Assembly: GCF_001413955.1 (NCBI RefSeq)
Contig: NZ_LCTZ01000002.1
Span: forward strand, 1,784,501-1,848,500
DNA length: 64,000 nucleotides
Direction of reading: 5' to 3'
Source: Flagellimonas eckloniae
Lineage (GTDB): Bacteria; Bacteroidota; Bacteroidia; Flavobacteriales; Flavobacteriaceae
Part shown: positions 16,230 to 25,314 of the stretch, piece by piece
How positions within the stretch are numbered: position 1 is the first letter of the stretch
Layout of the letters: the number at the start of each line of letters is the position of its first letter
The notes under the pieces: model-generated
The model's input: the letters and a program-made list of their open reading frames with translations, nothing else
Told to the model about the DNA's origin: nothing
The model's database searches: none
Program-made: the position numbers and the translations under genes

Positions 16230-18509
16230 TTATTTTTTTGGATTCGGACTCAGTTCCAACTCTAAAACGCCTCCTTTTACAATCTCATCATGGGTTATCC
16301 AATACCGTTTCAATGATTCTCCGTTAAGTTTAATTGATTGTATGTAGTTATTTTCTTTGGAATTATTCTTGGTAATTATGGTGAATTTTTTTCCAGAATA
16401 GTACTTAGAATCCAAGCCTATTTCTACCTGATCAAATACAGGGCTTGTAATCTGATATTTATTATCCCCTATTGAAGCTGGATAAATTCCCATCATGGAA
16501 TACACCAACCAAGCAGACATGGTCCCCGTATCATCATTCCCAGGAAGTCCATCAGGCTTGTTCTGAAAATACTTGGTCACTAATTCCTCTACTGTTTTTT
16601 GGGTGCGCCATTCTTCACCGGCGACATAGTTAAACCAATACGGATATGCAATATCGGGTTCATTGGCCATATCAAATTGATTGTCGTCAAACACTTTTTG
16701 TAATTGGATTGTGAAGTTTTTATCACCTCCCATCAATTTTTTAAGTCCTTTTATGTCATGGGGCACCATAAAGGCATACTGCCAGGCGTTCCCCTCTATA
16801 TAACCCACATTTTTTTCAAAATTGGCCCCTGCCAATGGATTAAAAGGTTCATAAAAAGTTCCATCAGAATTTCGGGGTCTTAGTAGATTATACTCCTTAT
16901 CAAATAGTTTTTTATAGGATAATGACCGTTTTCTATAGGTTTTATAATCCTTCGTTTTTCCCAATGCTTTTGCCAAAACGGCAATAGAATAATCCGCTGC
17001 ATTGTATTCCTGTGTTGTTGAGACCGAGCCTACATCTTCAGTTGTCAAATATCCTTTTCCCAAATAATTTTTAAGCCCGGGGCGCAATGGATTATCCTCA
17101 ATTTGATTTGCACTTTTCAACATGGCCAAATACGATTTTTGAACATCAAAATCCTGAATACCTTTTAAATAGGTGTCAGCAATGACAATGCTTGCTGGGT
17201 CCCCAACCATGGTAAAGGTTTCTGTGGAGTTTAATTCCCATTTTGGCAACCAACCATTTTCGTCATACATGGCCAACATACTTTTTACCATATTTGATTG
17301 TTGTCTGGGATATACCAAGGACATGAATTGATGTAAGTTCCTATAGGTATCCCATAGTGAAAACACCGTATATCTAGTTCCAGTAGTATTCCCTATTTTC
17401 CCTGTATTTATTTCAGGATAATCACCATTAAAATCGTTCAAGGTATTGGGGTGAATCAATGTATGGTACAGTGCCGTATAAAAGTTAATCTTGTCCTCTT
17501 TTGAACCACCTTCCACTTTTACTTTTGATAGTATTTGATTCCATTCCCCAAGGGTTTCTTCATAAACGGTTTCAAGTGATTTATTGGATGTTTCTTCCTC
17601 TAGATTTTTCCTTGCATTTTCAATACTGACATAGGATACGCCAATTTTCACCTCAACTGTTTCCTGTTTACTGAAAGTATACTTGAAATACGTTCCAATG
17701 CTATCGCCAACAATCATTCTTGTGGCATTGTCCATCATTCGCGTTTTTCCATTGTAGGTCATCCATTGGGCTTCTTCTCCTTCATACTTTCTGGGTTTCT
17801 TCCAAACTCCAAAACTGTCCGCAGGCTTTGAAAATTTAGCCACAAAATATACTGGATAAGCCGACTCTGGATTGTTGTAACAAAATGCACCTACAGTTCG
17901 CATACCTTCAATTTCTGAAGATGATACGACTTTGACCATGGCACCTTCTTCATTGGTAAGCCCAAGTCCCAAATTCAAAAGGATGTTGGATTCTCCAGCG
18001 GGAAACGTAAACCTGTTCACCCCAACTCGTTTTGATGTTGTGAATTCAGTTTTGATATTGTATTTATCCAATGTATTGCTGTAATAACCCGCTTTTGCCA
18101 CCTCATTGGAATAGGTTGAGCCGTATGATAAATGGTCCGTTTCCACCATGCCAGTAGTTGGCATGACCAAAATCACGCCTAAGTCTGGACAGCCTACGCC
18201 ACTAAGGTTTACTTGGCTAAACCCTGTTAAGAAAGTGTTTTCATGAACATATGGGTTGGAAAGCCATCTACTATCTTTTTCCAAAACATTTTGCTTACCC
18301 GCCACATTAAAAGGTGCTATGCTAACCATGCCCCTTGGCGCGACCGGCCCAGGATATGTTGCACCGAAATTGGATGTGCCAATAAAAGGGTTTACGTAAT
18401 CTGAAACTTCTTGTCCCTTTAATCCTATACTACAAAATAGCAAACAGATAATAGTTCCTGTTTTTACTCCTGATATTAATTTTAAGGTTTTAAGTATACT
18501 TTCTGACAT
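16230..18509 (-). CDS. GH92 alpha-mannosidase (copy A)
   Basis: 759 residues with an N-terminal export signal (about residues 15-33). Family GH92 landmarks: VNPFIGTSNFGATYPGPVAP at the start of the mature protein, SLWDTYRNLHQFMSL, IEGNAWQYAFMVPHD with the Glu likely to be the catalytic acid, and GNDDTGTMSAW near residue 660, which holds the base carboxylates. GH92 enzymes are calcium-dependent inverting exo-alpha-mannosidases. This copy has NDD where the other three have NED, and GTMS instead of GQMS, so linkage preference may differ. Its C-terminus resembles copy C (30473-32785). It is the last gene of the long operon, 20 bp after the GHL10-like gene. Confidence 0.93.
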   Translation of the reverse strand: MSESILKTLKLISGVKTGTIICLLFCSIGLKGQEVSDYVNPFIGTSNFGATYPGPVAPRGMVSIAPFNVAGKQNVLEKDSRWLSNPYVHENTFLTGFSQVNLSGVGCPDLGVILVMPTTGMVETDHLSYGSTYSNEVAKAGYYSNTLDKYNIKTEFTTSKRVGVNRFTFPAGESNILLNLGLGLTNEEGAMVKVVSSSEIEGMRTVGAFCYNNPESAYPVYFVAKFSKPADSFGVWKKPRKYEGEEAQWMTYNGKTRMMDNATRMIVGDSIGTYFKYTFSKQETVEVKIGVSYVSIENARKNLEEETSNKSLETVYEETLGEWNQILSKVKVEGGSKEDKINFYTALYHTLIHPNTLNDFNGDYPEINTGKIGNTTGTRYTVFSLWDTYRNLHQFMSLVYPRQQSNMVKSMLAMYDENGWLPKWELNSTETFTMVGDPASIVIADTYLKGIQDFDVQKSYLAMLKSANQIEDNPLRPGLKNYLGKGYLTTEDVGSVSTTQEYNAADYSIAVLAKALGKTKDYKTYRKRSLSYKKLFDKEYNLLRPRNSDGTFYEPFNPLAGANFEKNVGYIEGNAWQYAFMVPHDIKGLKKLMGGDKNFTIQLQKVFDDNQFDMANEPDIAYPYWFNYVAGEEWRTQKTVEELVTKYFQNKPDGLPGNDDTGTMSAWLVYSMMGIYPASIGDNKYQITSPVFDQVEIGLDSKYYSGKKFTIITKNNSKENNYIQSIKLNGESLKRYWITHDEIVKGGVLELELSPNPKK

Positions 18510-18529
18510 AAATTTGCCGTATTAAACAA

Positions 18530-19636
18530 CTATTCTTTTGATGTTTTTATGACTTCGAACTGCTCATCGGTAAGGGTGTAATCATCGAAGAATGCAACTC
18601 CGGAAGCTCCATTGTCTTTTGCGTATTGTATTGCCAATTTTAGGTCCTCAGGACTGAGTTTAGGAGTATACAATCCTGTGTGCAAATCAGTTGGTCTTCC
18701 TTTCAAATCTTCTACCCCTTGTGCCGTTGCATAGCCTATCCAATCCAACTCCTCATTATAAAAATTATAATAAATCATGGGCAATACAATATCAATATTC
18801 CATTTATCCCAACGTTGACGTACCATATAATCTGCCATTTCAGGATATGGAAAAACAGCAGCACTTAGTTTTTTATCATATTTATGAACCAAGGTATAGG
18901 CCTCATTTACTAGGGATTTTATCTCGTTCAAGCGAAAATTCTTCCACTCAATGTCTATGGCCGGATTTTCCATTTTTCTCGGGTCTTTATGATGAAGTGC
19001 CATAAATTTCTCCACACTGGCATCGGAATAATCGAAATCAAAATCCGGTAGTTCCTCCTCTTGTTTTAAATTATACTTTGGAAGCAGGCCGATGGGCAAA
19101 TAGACATCTGGATAGCGTATATAGTCGAGGTGAACACTAGCAACGCCCTCAACCTTGGCAAGACCTTCAATCAAGCTTAAAATGTGTTTTCTTGCATCAG
19201 GATGACTGGGTGAAAGCCATTGGTAATAATTTACATACGGACGTTCATCAAAGCAAGACTTCCCACTCCTACTGACCATATACCAATCTGGGTGTTGCAA
19301 AGCAATGGAATCCCCCGGCCGGTTGGTGGTAAACATCCAAGCATGTACTTCCAGACCCTCTTCAGTTGCCAAAGGTGCCACCCGTGCCAACAATTTTGGA
19401 TCGGCACCAGAATTTATAAGCACCGCGTCAATACCATATCCCTTCAATTTTTTGAAATGGGCCGTATACGCCGAATCCGACTTTTTATGCCCCACCGTAA
19501 TCCAGTTCCAATACTTAAATTTTGGTTCTTTTATGGTTACATCTTCCACCCCAGTAGTTTCCTTTGACTTTTCCTGAGTGTTGCAAGACATCAAGCCTAG
19601 CAAAAAACAATAAACAACTATTCGTATAATCTTCAT
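18530..19636 (-). CDS. GHL10-like putative glycoside hydrolase, lipoprotein
   Basis: About 368 residues from the ATG at 19634-19636, which gives MKIIRIVVYCFLLGLMSC and a lipidated Cys. A longer frame to 19666 overlaps the preceding gene. A TIM-barrel of the glycosyl-hydrolase-like 10 type (DUF187-related) is indicated by KYWNWITVGHKKSDSAYTAH, EGLEVHAWMFTTNRPGD, QWLSPSHPDARKHILSLIEG and VHLDYIRYPD. The conserved Asp of LDYIRYPD and an acidic residue on a later strand are candidates for catalysis. The activity of close relatives is not established to my knowledge. In this locus it is the only candidate endo-acting glycosidase; that is inference. Confidence 0.75.
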   Translation of the reverse strand: MKIIRIVVYCFLLGLMSCNTQEKSKETTGVEDVTIKEPKFKYWNWITVGHKKSDSAYTAHFKKLKGYGIDAVLINSGADPKLLARVAPLATEEGLEVHAWMFTTNRPGDSIALQHPDWYMVSRSGKSCFDERPYVNYYQWLSPSHPDARKHILSLIEGLAKVEGVASVHLDYIRYPDVYLPIGLLPKYNLKQEEELPDFDFDYSDASVEKFMALHHKDPRKMENPAIDIEWKNFRLNEIKSLVNEAYTLVHKYDKKLSAAVFPYPEMADYMVRQRWDKWNIDIVLPMIYYNFYNEELDWIGYATAQGVEDLKGRPTDLHTGLYTPKLSPEDLKLAIQYAKDNGASGVAFFDDYTLTDEQFEVIKTSKE

Positions 19637-19643
19637 ATCCAAC

Positions 19644-20714
19644 TTATTTTGATATAAACTTTCCATCTTCTTTTACTATCAATATTTTATCCGTGAACGG
19701 ACTTTTAATGCTAAGGTTCCAACCCGTACTGTGGTTTTCCAATATGGGTTCTAAAACCTTACCTTCTACCTGTATTTCTGTAGCCATCAAACTGTCTATT
19801 GAAGTAAAATAGGCTTCATGTTCTTTGAAATGTGCATTTTGAACACGGTACATCTTATATAGTTCCCATTTTATTTTTTCATCTTGAGGAATACTGAAAC
19901 TATCTTGTTGCCCTACTTCATTTGATGAAAAATATACATAGCCCCATTTTTCCGGTTCATGCATATTGATAACCCCCATGGGAGACCATACCCAATTGTA
20001 TTCATGTAATAGCTTCCCATGTGCGTCCTGCTTTCTTTCATAATTACCATCGGAAATTTGAAAATCCCAATTCACTCTGGAAAAATTGACTCTCCAAAAT
20101 TTATCTAATGGTATATTTTTTTTAAAATATCCTTTTTTATAGACCGCCCACGGAATTGCCATCTCCAAAACCCAACCCGTGTCTGTATCATTTGGATTGT
20201 TCAGTGTTCCGTTTACTTTAACCGCAGACTTTAATCCTGAAATATTCCAATCATTTAAAACCACATTTTCATTCCGGTAGGGTTTTGTTACAAACAAGTC
20301 CCAAACAGTGTTTAGGGCATTTACCTCCAACTCATAATAATTGTGCGTATCACTATCTGGATCTATAAACACTTCAAAATCATTATTGTGAAAAATAATG
20401 GTATCCCTTATTTTTAGACTTGCCCAAACGTGGGGTTCTTCCAATTTGGCCAGAATATAGAAATAGGTGTTGTCCCAAAGCATCTTCACCTGTGTTTTGT
20501 ACTTCGGTAGCTTAACGCCTTCTATATCGATAAAAGAATCAGACCAATCTGTTTTGCTCCAAGAATTATCTGAACCATCACCATCAATTTTTATTTTTTC
20601 AAGTGTTTTATAGGCTATATAACTTTTGGGCGTTGGTTCGTTTTTTGACTGGGCACAGCCAAACATTGAAAACCCAGCACACAACAAAATCAAAAACTCA
20701 AATTTTAAATTCAT
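19644..20714 (-). CDS. CBM9-like carbohydrate-binding lipoprotein
   Basis: 356 residues with a lipoprotein signal (CAGFSMFGC, Cys20). Residues about 30-260 match the family-9-like (DOMON-type) sugar-binding fold: KIDGDGSDNSWSKTDWSDSF, LWDNTYFYILAKLEEPHVW, HNNDFEVFIDPDSDTHNYYE, LEMAIPW and FWRVNFSRVNW. About 100 further residues lack a recognised domain. No catalytic motif is seen. It immediately precedes the GHL10-like gene, a pairing I have the impression of seeing in other Bacteroidetes. It probably holds glycan at the cell surface or in the periplasm. Confidence 0.78.
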   Translation of the reverse strand: MNLKFEFLILLCAGFSMFGCAQSKNEPTPKSYIAYKTLEKIKIDGDGSDNSWSKTDWSDSFIDIEGVKLPKYKTQVKMLWDNTYFYILAKLEEPHVWASLKIRDTIIFHNNDFEVFIDPDSDTHNYYELEVNALNTVWDLFVTKPYRNENVVLNDWNISGLKSAVKVNGTLNNPNDTDTGWVLEMAIPWAVYKKGYFKKNIPLDKFWRVNFSRVNWDFQISDGNYERKQDAHGKLLHEYNWVWSPMGVINMHEPEKWGYVYFSSNEVGQQDSFSIPQDEKIKWELYKMYRVQNAHFKEHEAYFTSIDSLMATEIQVEGKVLEPILENHSTGWNLSIKSPFTDKILIVKEDGKFISK

Positions 20715-20747
20715 AGACTCCCTATTATCCTCTCACATTCAAAATAT

Positions 20748-23081
20748 TTAATAGACCACAATCTCATCTACTGCTATTTTTGAAGGAACTCCAGCTTGGT
20801 GGTGTCCTTCCGGTATTGGGTTTACACTTTTTGCTTTTATTTTTATGGATTTCGCTACTGTTTTGTCAAAATCCACTATGTATGTAACTTTATTACGTCC
20901 TTGAATGATGCTCTGTTCCGTTTTATGGATTTCGCCCAATTTTGAGTAAGATTCCCCATTTTCCGAACCATAAACCTCCACATATTCTGGAATATAAAGA
21001 CCTCCGATGGTAAACCGTAGACAAGTCATTTCCATTTTCTCAATCTTTGAGGGTTTCGCAAAAATCAAATCCACTTCCAAATCCCCTTTTATCGTTTGCC
21101 AATTGGAATCCCATCTATGGAGTTTTCCATAGTTTAAATCCACCAGTTTATCAATTTCGTCTTTTTCTTTAGGGTTCACAGCCTCTGAATGATACACTAC
21201 CTTGGCACCAAAAGCCATGTGTATAGGAAAATGTTTTTCTGATATATTTCCATCCTGTTTTCCATTTAAAAAACTGGTCGCCTTTAAGGTGGCGGTGCTA
21301 TCAACACTAAATTCCCCTTCATATTTGATTGAACTCAAGGTTGGTTCATTACCATCCAGGGTGTAATATATCTCCAAATCTTCCACCTCAGTTTTTAAGG
21401 AGATGTCAACAGCTCCTGTCCCAGTACCCTCATGGTCAATTTTTACATTAAAGGCACTTGTGGCATATCGTGTGCCTTGTTCATCAAAGCGTTTAAATTG
21501 ATAAAGTAAACGTGATGTAAACCCTTTCCAGTTTTTATGTTTCTCCTGCGTCCAGCCATTTTCTGCAATGGCATACAAGCGCGGAAATGTCATATAGGTA
21601 AGCTTGCCCCAATCGCTGATGGACTCCGTCCATAAATTTCCTTGCACTCCTAAAACATGTTTTCCTTGTGCTTCGGTTAAACTGTCTGATACAATATTAT
21701 AATAATAGGCATCTTTCAGAAAACTGTAGGCATACCCCAAATTAGGTTCTAGGTCGTCATCACCTTGTTTTAAATCGAGATAGCAATATTTAAAGGGTGT
21801 CATGATTACATCATGACCTGCTCTTGCAGCGGCAATACCTCCTTTTTCACCACGCCAAGACATTACTGTTGCATTCGGCGCTAGACCTCCTTCCAAAATC
21901 TCATCCCAACCAATCATTTTTTTATTGCGGGCATTGACCATCTTTTCCACACGCTTAATAAAATAGCTCTGTAGTTCATCTTCATTGGCAAGGTTTTCAT
22001 CTTTAATTCGCTTTTGACAATCTGGATCTGCTTTCCACGCTAGTTTATTACATTCATCACCTCCAATATGGACATATTCAAATGGGAAAAGTGTTGTGAC
22101 CTCATCCAACACACCTTCCACAAATTCATAAGTTACCTCCTTACCAGGGCAATAGGTGTTATCTTTTGAAACACCACCGGTCCCTACATAAAAAGGACCT
22201 CCTGTGCATGATATTTCTGGATAGGATGCAATAGCGGCCAAAGAATGTCCGGGCATATCAATCTCCGGAATTATTTCAACATAACGCTCTTTGGCATAGG
22301 CCACGATCTCCTTTATATCCTCCTGGGTATAAAAACCACCATAGGTGGCTTTATCCCCTTCTTTTTGAACAGGTCTTCCCCACCAATTGGAAACACTTTC
22401 ATCAGTTACATTGTAATCCACCCTCCAAGCTCCAATTTCTGTTAACTTGGGATACTTTTTAATTTCCAAACGCCATCCCTGGTCATCTGACAAATGCCAA
22501 TGAAAGCGATTCAATTTAATCTCGGCCATAAAGTCAATTACGTCCTTGATCTGTTCCTTATCAAAAAAATGACGGGAAACATCCAGCATATAACCTCTCC
22601 AGCCAAAAGCAGGTTTATCCTTTATAGTAACTGCAGGCACGCCCCAAACAACATTGGGCTGTTCTTTTGTTGAATAGAATGATGTGGGAAGTAGTTGTTT
22701 TAAACTCTGCAAAGCATAGAAAAAGCCTGCTCCCGAAGCAGCTTTTATCTGTATTTTGGTTGTATCCACTTGGAGCTTGTACGCTTCATTTTCCATGGAG
22801 GCATCAGTGCTTAAAGAAATAGTCCCTTTGTCCGTTCCTCGCTGAATTTCCGGAACCCATCTTGATACGGTTTCAAATTGGTTGAAAAACCTAGTAGCTA
22901 TTTCTTGTTGCTCTTCGTTTTCAACAGCAACAATAGTATTTGCATTGATTTCAAAATATCCTTGGCCCTCTATTAAATCAGCTGGTAAAGGGGTTATGGA
23001 AATTTCGCCTAAAAGCAATTCTTTATTAGCGCATGACGCAAGCAATAAAAACCCTATAAGCCCAAATACAAATCTCTTCAT
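20748..23081 (-). CDS. GH20 beta-N-acetylhexosaminidase with F5/8-type C-terminus
   Basis: 777 residues, lipoprotein signal (IGFLLLASC, Cys17). An N-terminal GH20b domain (about 25-150) precedes the TIM-barrel with RFHWHLSDDQGWR (about 192-204), EIIPEIDMPGH and the catalytic pair Asp342-Glu343 in HIGGDECNK. GH20 enzymes cleave terminal beta-GlcNAc or beta-GalNAc by substrate-assisted catalysis. After the barrel come a chitobiase-like Ig domain (IYYTLDGNEPT) and a discoidin-like module (about 640-777, LYIPEYVEVYGSENGESYSK). Its start overlaps the stop of the GH92 gene at 23078 by 4 bp, showing translational coupling. Confidence 0.94.
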   Translation of the reverse strand: MKRFVFGLIGFLLLASCANKELLLGEISITPLPADLIEGQGYFEINANTIVAVENEEQQEIATRFFNQFETVSRWVPEIQRGTDKGTISLSTDASMENEAYKLQVDTTKIQIKAASGAGFFYALQSLKQLLPTSFYSTKEQPNVVWGVPAVTIKDKPAFGWRGYMLDVSRHFFDKEQIKDVIDFMAEIKLNRFHWHLSDDQGWRLEIKKYPKLTEIGAWRVDYNVTDESVSNWWGRPVQKEGDKATYGGFYTQEDIKEIVAYAKERYVEIIPEIDMPGHSLAAIASYPEISCTGGPFYVGTGGVSKDNTYCPGKEVTYEFVEGVLDEVTTLFPFEYVHIGGDECNKLAWKADPDCQKRIKDENLANEDELQSYFIKRVEKMVNARNKKMIGWDEILEGGLAPNATVMSWRGEKGGIAAARAGHDVIMTPFKYCYLDLKQGDDDLEPNLGYAYSFLKDAYYYNIVSDSLTEAQGKHVLGVQGNLWTESISDWGKLTYMTFPRLYAIAENGWTQEKHKNWKGFTSRLLYQFKRFDEQGTRYATSAFNVKIDHEGTGTGAVDISLKTEVEDLEIYYTLDGNEPTLSSIKYEGEFSVDSTATLKATSFLNGKQDGNISEKHFPIHMAFGAKVVYHSEAVNPKEKDEIDKLVDLNYGKLHRWDSNWQTIKGDLEVDLIFAKPSKIEKMEMTCLRFTIGGLYIPEYVEVYGSENGESYSKLGEIHKTEQSIIQGRNKVTYIVDFDKTVAKSIKIKAKSVNPIPEGHHQAGVPSKIAVDEIVVY

Positions 23082-25300
23082 AATCCTAAATTTATTAACT
23101 CCCTATTCGGTTCAGCACCTAGTACAAAATGAAGTTCTCCACCATCAATAATTTGCTGATGGGTTATAGTTAGTTGCTGATAAGGTTTTCCGTTTAAGGT
23201 AATTTCTTGTATGTAACTATTAGTTTTGGATTGATTTTCCACACTTATCTTGAATTGCTTTCCATTTTCCAAATCAATTACGGCTTCTTCAAAAAGCGGT
23301 GATGTCAAACTATAGATACCATCTGCCGGGTTTGTTGGATACATGCCCAAAGATGAAAATACCAACCAGGCCGACATTTGTCCACAGTCCTCGTTACCGC
23401 AATACCCGTCAGGTTCCGTGCTATACTGGGTCTCAATAATCTTGCGAACCATTTGTTGCGTTTTCCAGGGTTTGCCAATAGCATTGTATAAGTACGATAC
23501 ATGATGACTAGGCTCGTTTCCATGTGCATACTGCCCAATCATTCCCGTACTAAAAATGGGCAATTTATCCCCAGCTGTTGGGTAATAGGTAAACATGGAG
23601 TCGAGTTTCTGTTCAAAACGTTTCTTGCCTAAAGTATCTATCAAGTCATTCATGTCATGGGGTACAAACCAGAAATACTGCCAGGCATTACTTTCACAAA
23701 ATTCCCTGGTATATGCTTTTGGAGAAAACGGAGAACTAAAATTTCCATCTTTATCTTTAGGGCGGAAAAATGTCGAAGAATCATCGTATAGGTTTTTCCA
23801 ATTATCCGCTCTTTTTAAAAATATTTTTTCCGTTTCATTTTCGCCAAGCGCTTTGGCCAACCGGGCTATACACCAGTCGTCATAGGCATATTCCAAGGTT
23901 TTTGAAACCGACCAATTTTCGTGGTCTTCACCAGTGGGAACATAACCCAGTTCCATATACATATCTATCTGCCTTCCTTTCTCAGTCGCCGAAGCCACGC
24001 AGACCCTCAATGCTTTTTCGGCATCCATGGGGATTCCTTTAAAATAGGCATCCACAATGACCGGAACTGCATGGTAACCGATCATCATATTGGTCTCATT
24101 TCCGGCCATGGACCAAACAGGGAGCAGGCCCGTTTCATCATAATGGGATAAAAACGACTTGATTATGTCCTCGGTTTCCCTTTGATTCAATAAGGTATAC
24201 AGCGGGTGTGTGGCCCTAAAGGTGTCCCAAAGGGAAAAGGTATCATATTTATTGTAGCCCTCAGCCTTATGTACCTTGCCATCTGCACCCTTATAGTCTC
24301 CATCCACATCACTGTGCAATGAAGGTGTTAGGTAGCAATGGTACATATTCGTATAAAAAAGTTCTTTTTGTGCTTTTGTCCCTTCCACCTTGATTTTTGA
24401 CAAATACCTTTCCCACATATTCTTGGCATTGGATACGGTTTGGTCAAAATCCCAATGTGGCATTTCTGCTTCCAGGTTTTTACGGGCTCCCTCAATACTT
24501 GCCGAGGAAAGTGCAACCTTGACCAATATTTCCTCACCCATTTCCGTACTATAATTTGCCGCAAATCGTGTGAACTTTCCATTTACCGAAGTGGTATCTT
24601 TTTGTTCTGAATTTTGGGACAATTGTATATTTTCAAATGGCTTTGAAAACTTGGCCACAAAAAACACCCGTTGATCCCTGGCCCAGCCCGTTGATTTTCG
24701 ATATCCTGAAATGGTTTGCCCATCTTCAATGGTTATCTTGGTATCCACAGGGGCATCCCAATTGAGACTATAGCCCAAATCAAGAATAAGTTGACTGTTT
24801 TTATCCTCTGGAAATGCATATCGATGGAATCCCACCCTGGAAGTGGTGGTAAGTTCTGCCTTGATCCCCGAACTCAATAAATCGACGGCATAGTATCCAG
24901 GGCTTGCTTCTTCCTTATCGTGTGAGAACTTAGAATAGGGTCGATATCTTCCTTCTTGGGTCAAGCTTTCGGTAAACCTACTGTTTAAGGGCATCAATAA
25001 TAAATCATACATATCCCCTGCACCAGTTCCGGACAAGTGGGTATGGCTAAATCCGGCTATGGTTGAATCCGGCCAATAATAGCCCGCAATCCTATCCCAT
25101 CCCGGAAGTCCATTATCCGGGCTCAATTGTACCATTCCAAAGGGCAAAACGGCACCTGGATAGGTGTTTCCAGGACCGTCCGTACCCGTGAATGTGTTCA
25201 CGTAGCCTGTTAATTTTTCCTTTTCAGGAACCACATCTTTTTCTTTACATGACCAATGGCCAAGCAGTAAAATGAAAACTATAAGTATGTGTTTTTTCAT
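23078..25300 (-). CDS. GH92 alpha-mannosidase (copy B), lipoprotein
   Basis: About 740 residues. The ATG at 25298-25300 is chosen because it gives a signal MKKHILIVFILLLGHWSC; the longer frame to 25432 runs into the preceding GH20 gene. Landmarks: GYVNTFTGTDGPGNTYPGAV, SLWDTFRATHPLYTLLN, CESNAWQYFWFVPHD (Glu as likely acid) and GNEDCGQMSAWLVFSSLGMYP near the C-terminus. The NEPSHHVSYLYN block is complete. This copy groups by eye with copy D (50223-52472), sharing DETGLLPVW-like and ITHQQI-GGELHFV blocks. It is an exo-alpha-mannosidase anchored to a membrane; the linkage cannot be read from sequence. Confidence 0.93.
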   Translation of the reverse strand: MKKHILIVFILLLGHWSCKEKDVVPEKEKLTGYVNTFTGTDGPGNTYPGAVLPFGMVQLSPDNGLPGWDRIAGYYWPDSTIAGFSHTHLSGTGAGDMYDLLLMPLNSRFTESLTQEGRYRPYSKFSHDKEEASPGYYAVDLLSSGIKAELTTTSRVGFHRYAFPEDKNSQLILDLGYSLNWDAPVDTKITIEDGQTISGYRKSTGWARDQRVFFVAKFSKPFENIQLSQNSEQKDTTSVNGKFTRFAANYSTEMGEEILVKVALSSASIEGARKNLEAEMPHWDFDQTVSNAKNMWERYLSKIKVEGTKAQKELFYTNMYHCYLTPSLHSDVDGDYKGADGKVHKAEGYNKYDTFSLWDTFRATHPLYTLLNQRETEDIIKSFLSHYDETGLLPVWSMAGNETNMMIGYHAVPVIVDAYFKGIPMDAEKALRVCVASATEKGRQIDMYMELGYVPTGEDHENWSVSKTLEYAYDDWCIARLAKALGENETEKIFLKRADNWKNLYDDSSTFFRPKDKDGNFSSPFSPKAYTREFCESNAWQYFWFVPHDMNDLIDTLGKKRFEQKLDSMFTYYPTAGDKLPIFSTGMIGQYAHGNEPSHHVSYLYNAIGKPWKTQQMVRKIIETQYSTEPDGYCGNEDCGQMSAWLVFSSLGMYPTNPADGIYSLTSPLFEEAVIDLENGKQFKISVENQSKTNSYIQEITLNGKPYQQLTITHQQIIDGGELHFVLGAEPNRELINLGL

Positions 25301-25314
25301 TTCCCTTTGTCCGT

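Noticed and set aside
16230..25300. GH92 copies as transposition or recent duplication
   Set aside because: The four copies differ throughout in sequence, and no flanking repeats or transposase genes are present, so they are old paralogues or separate acquisitions.
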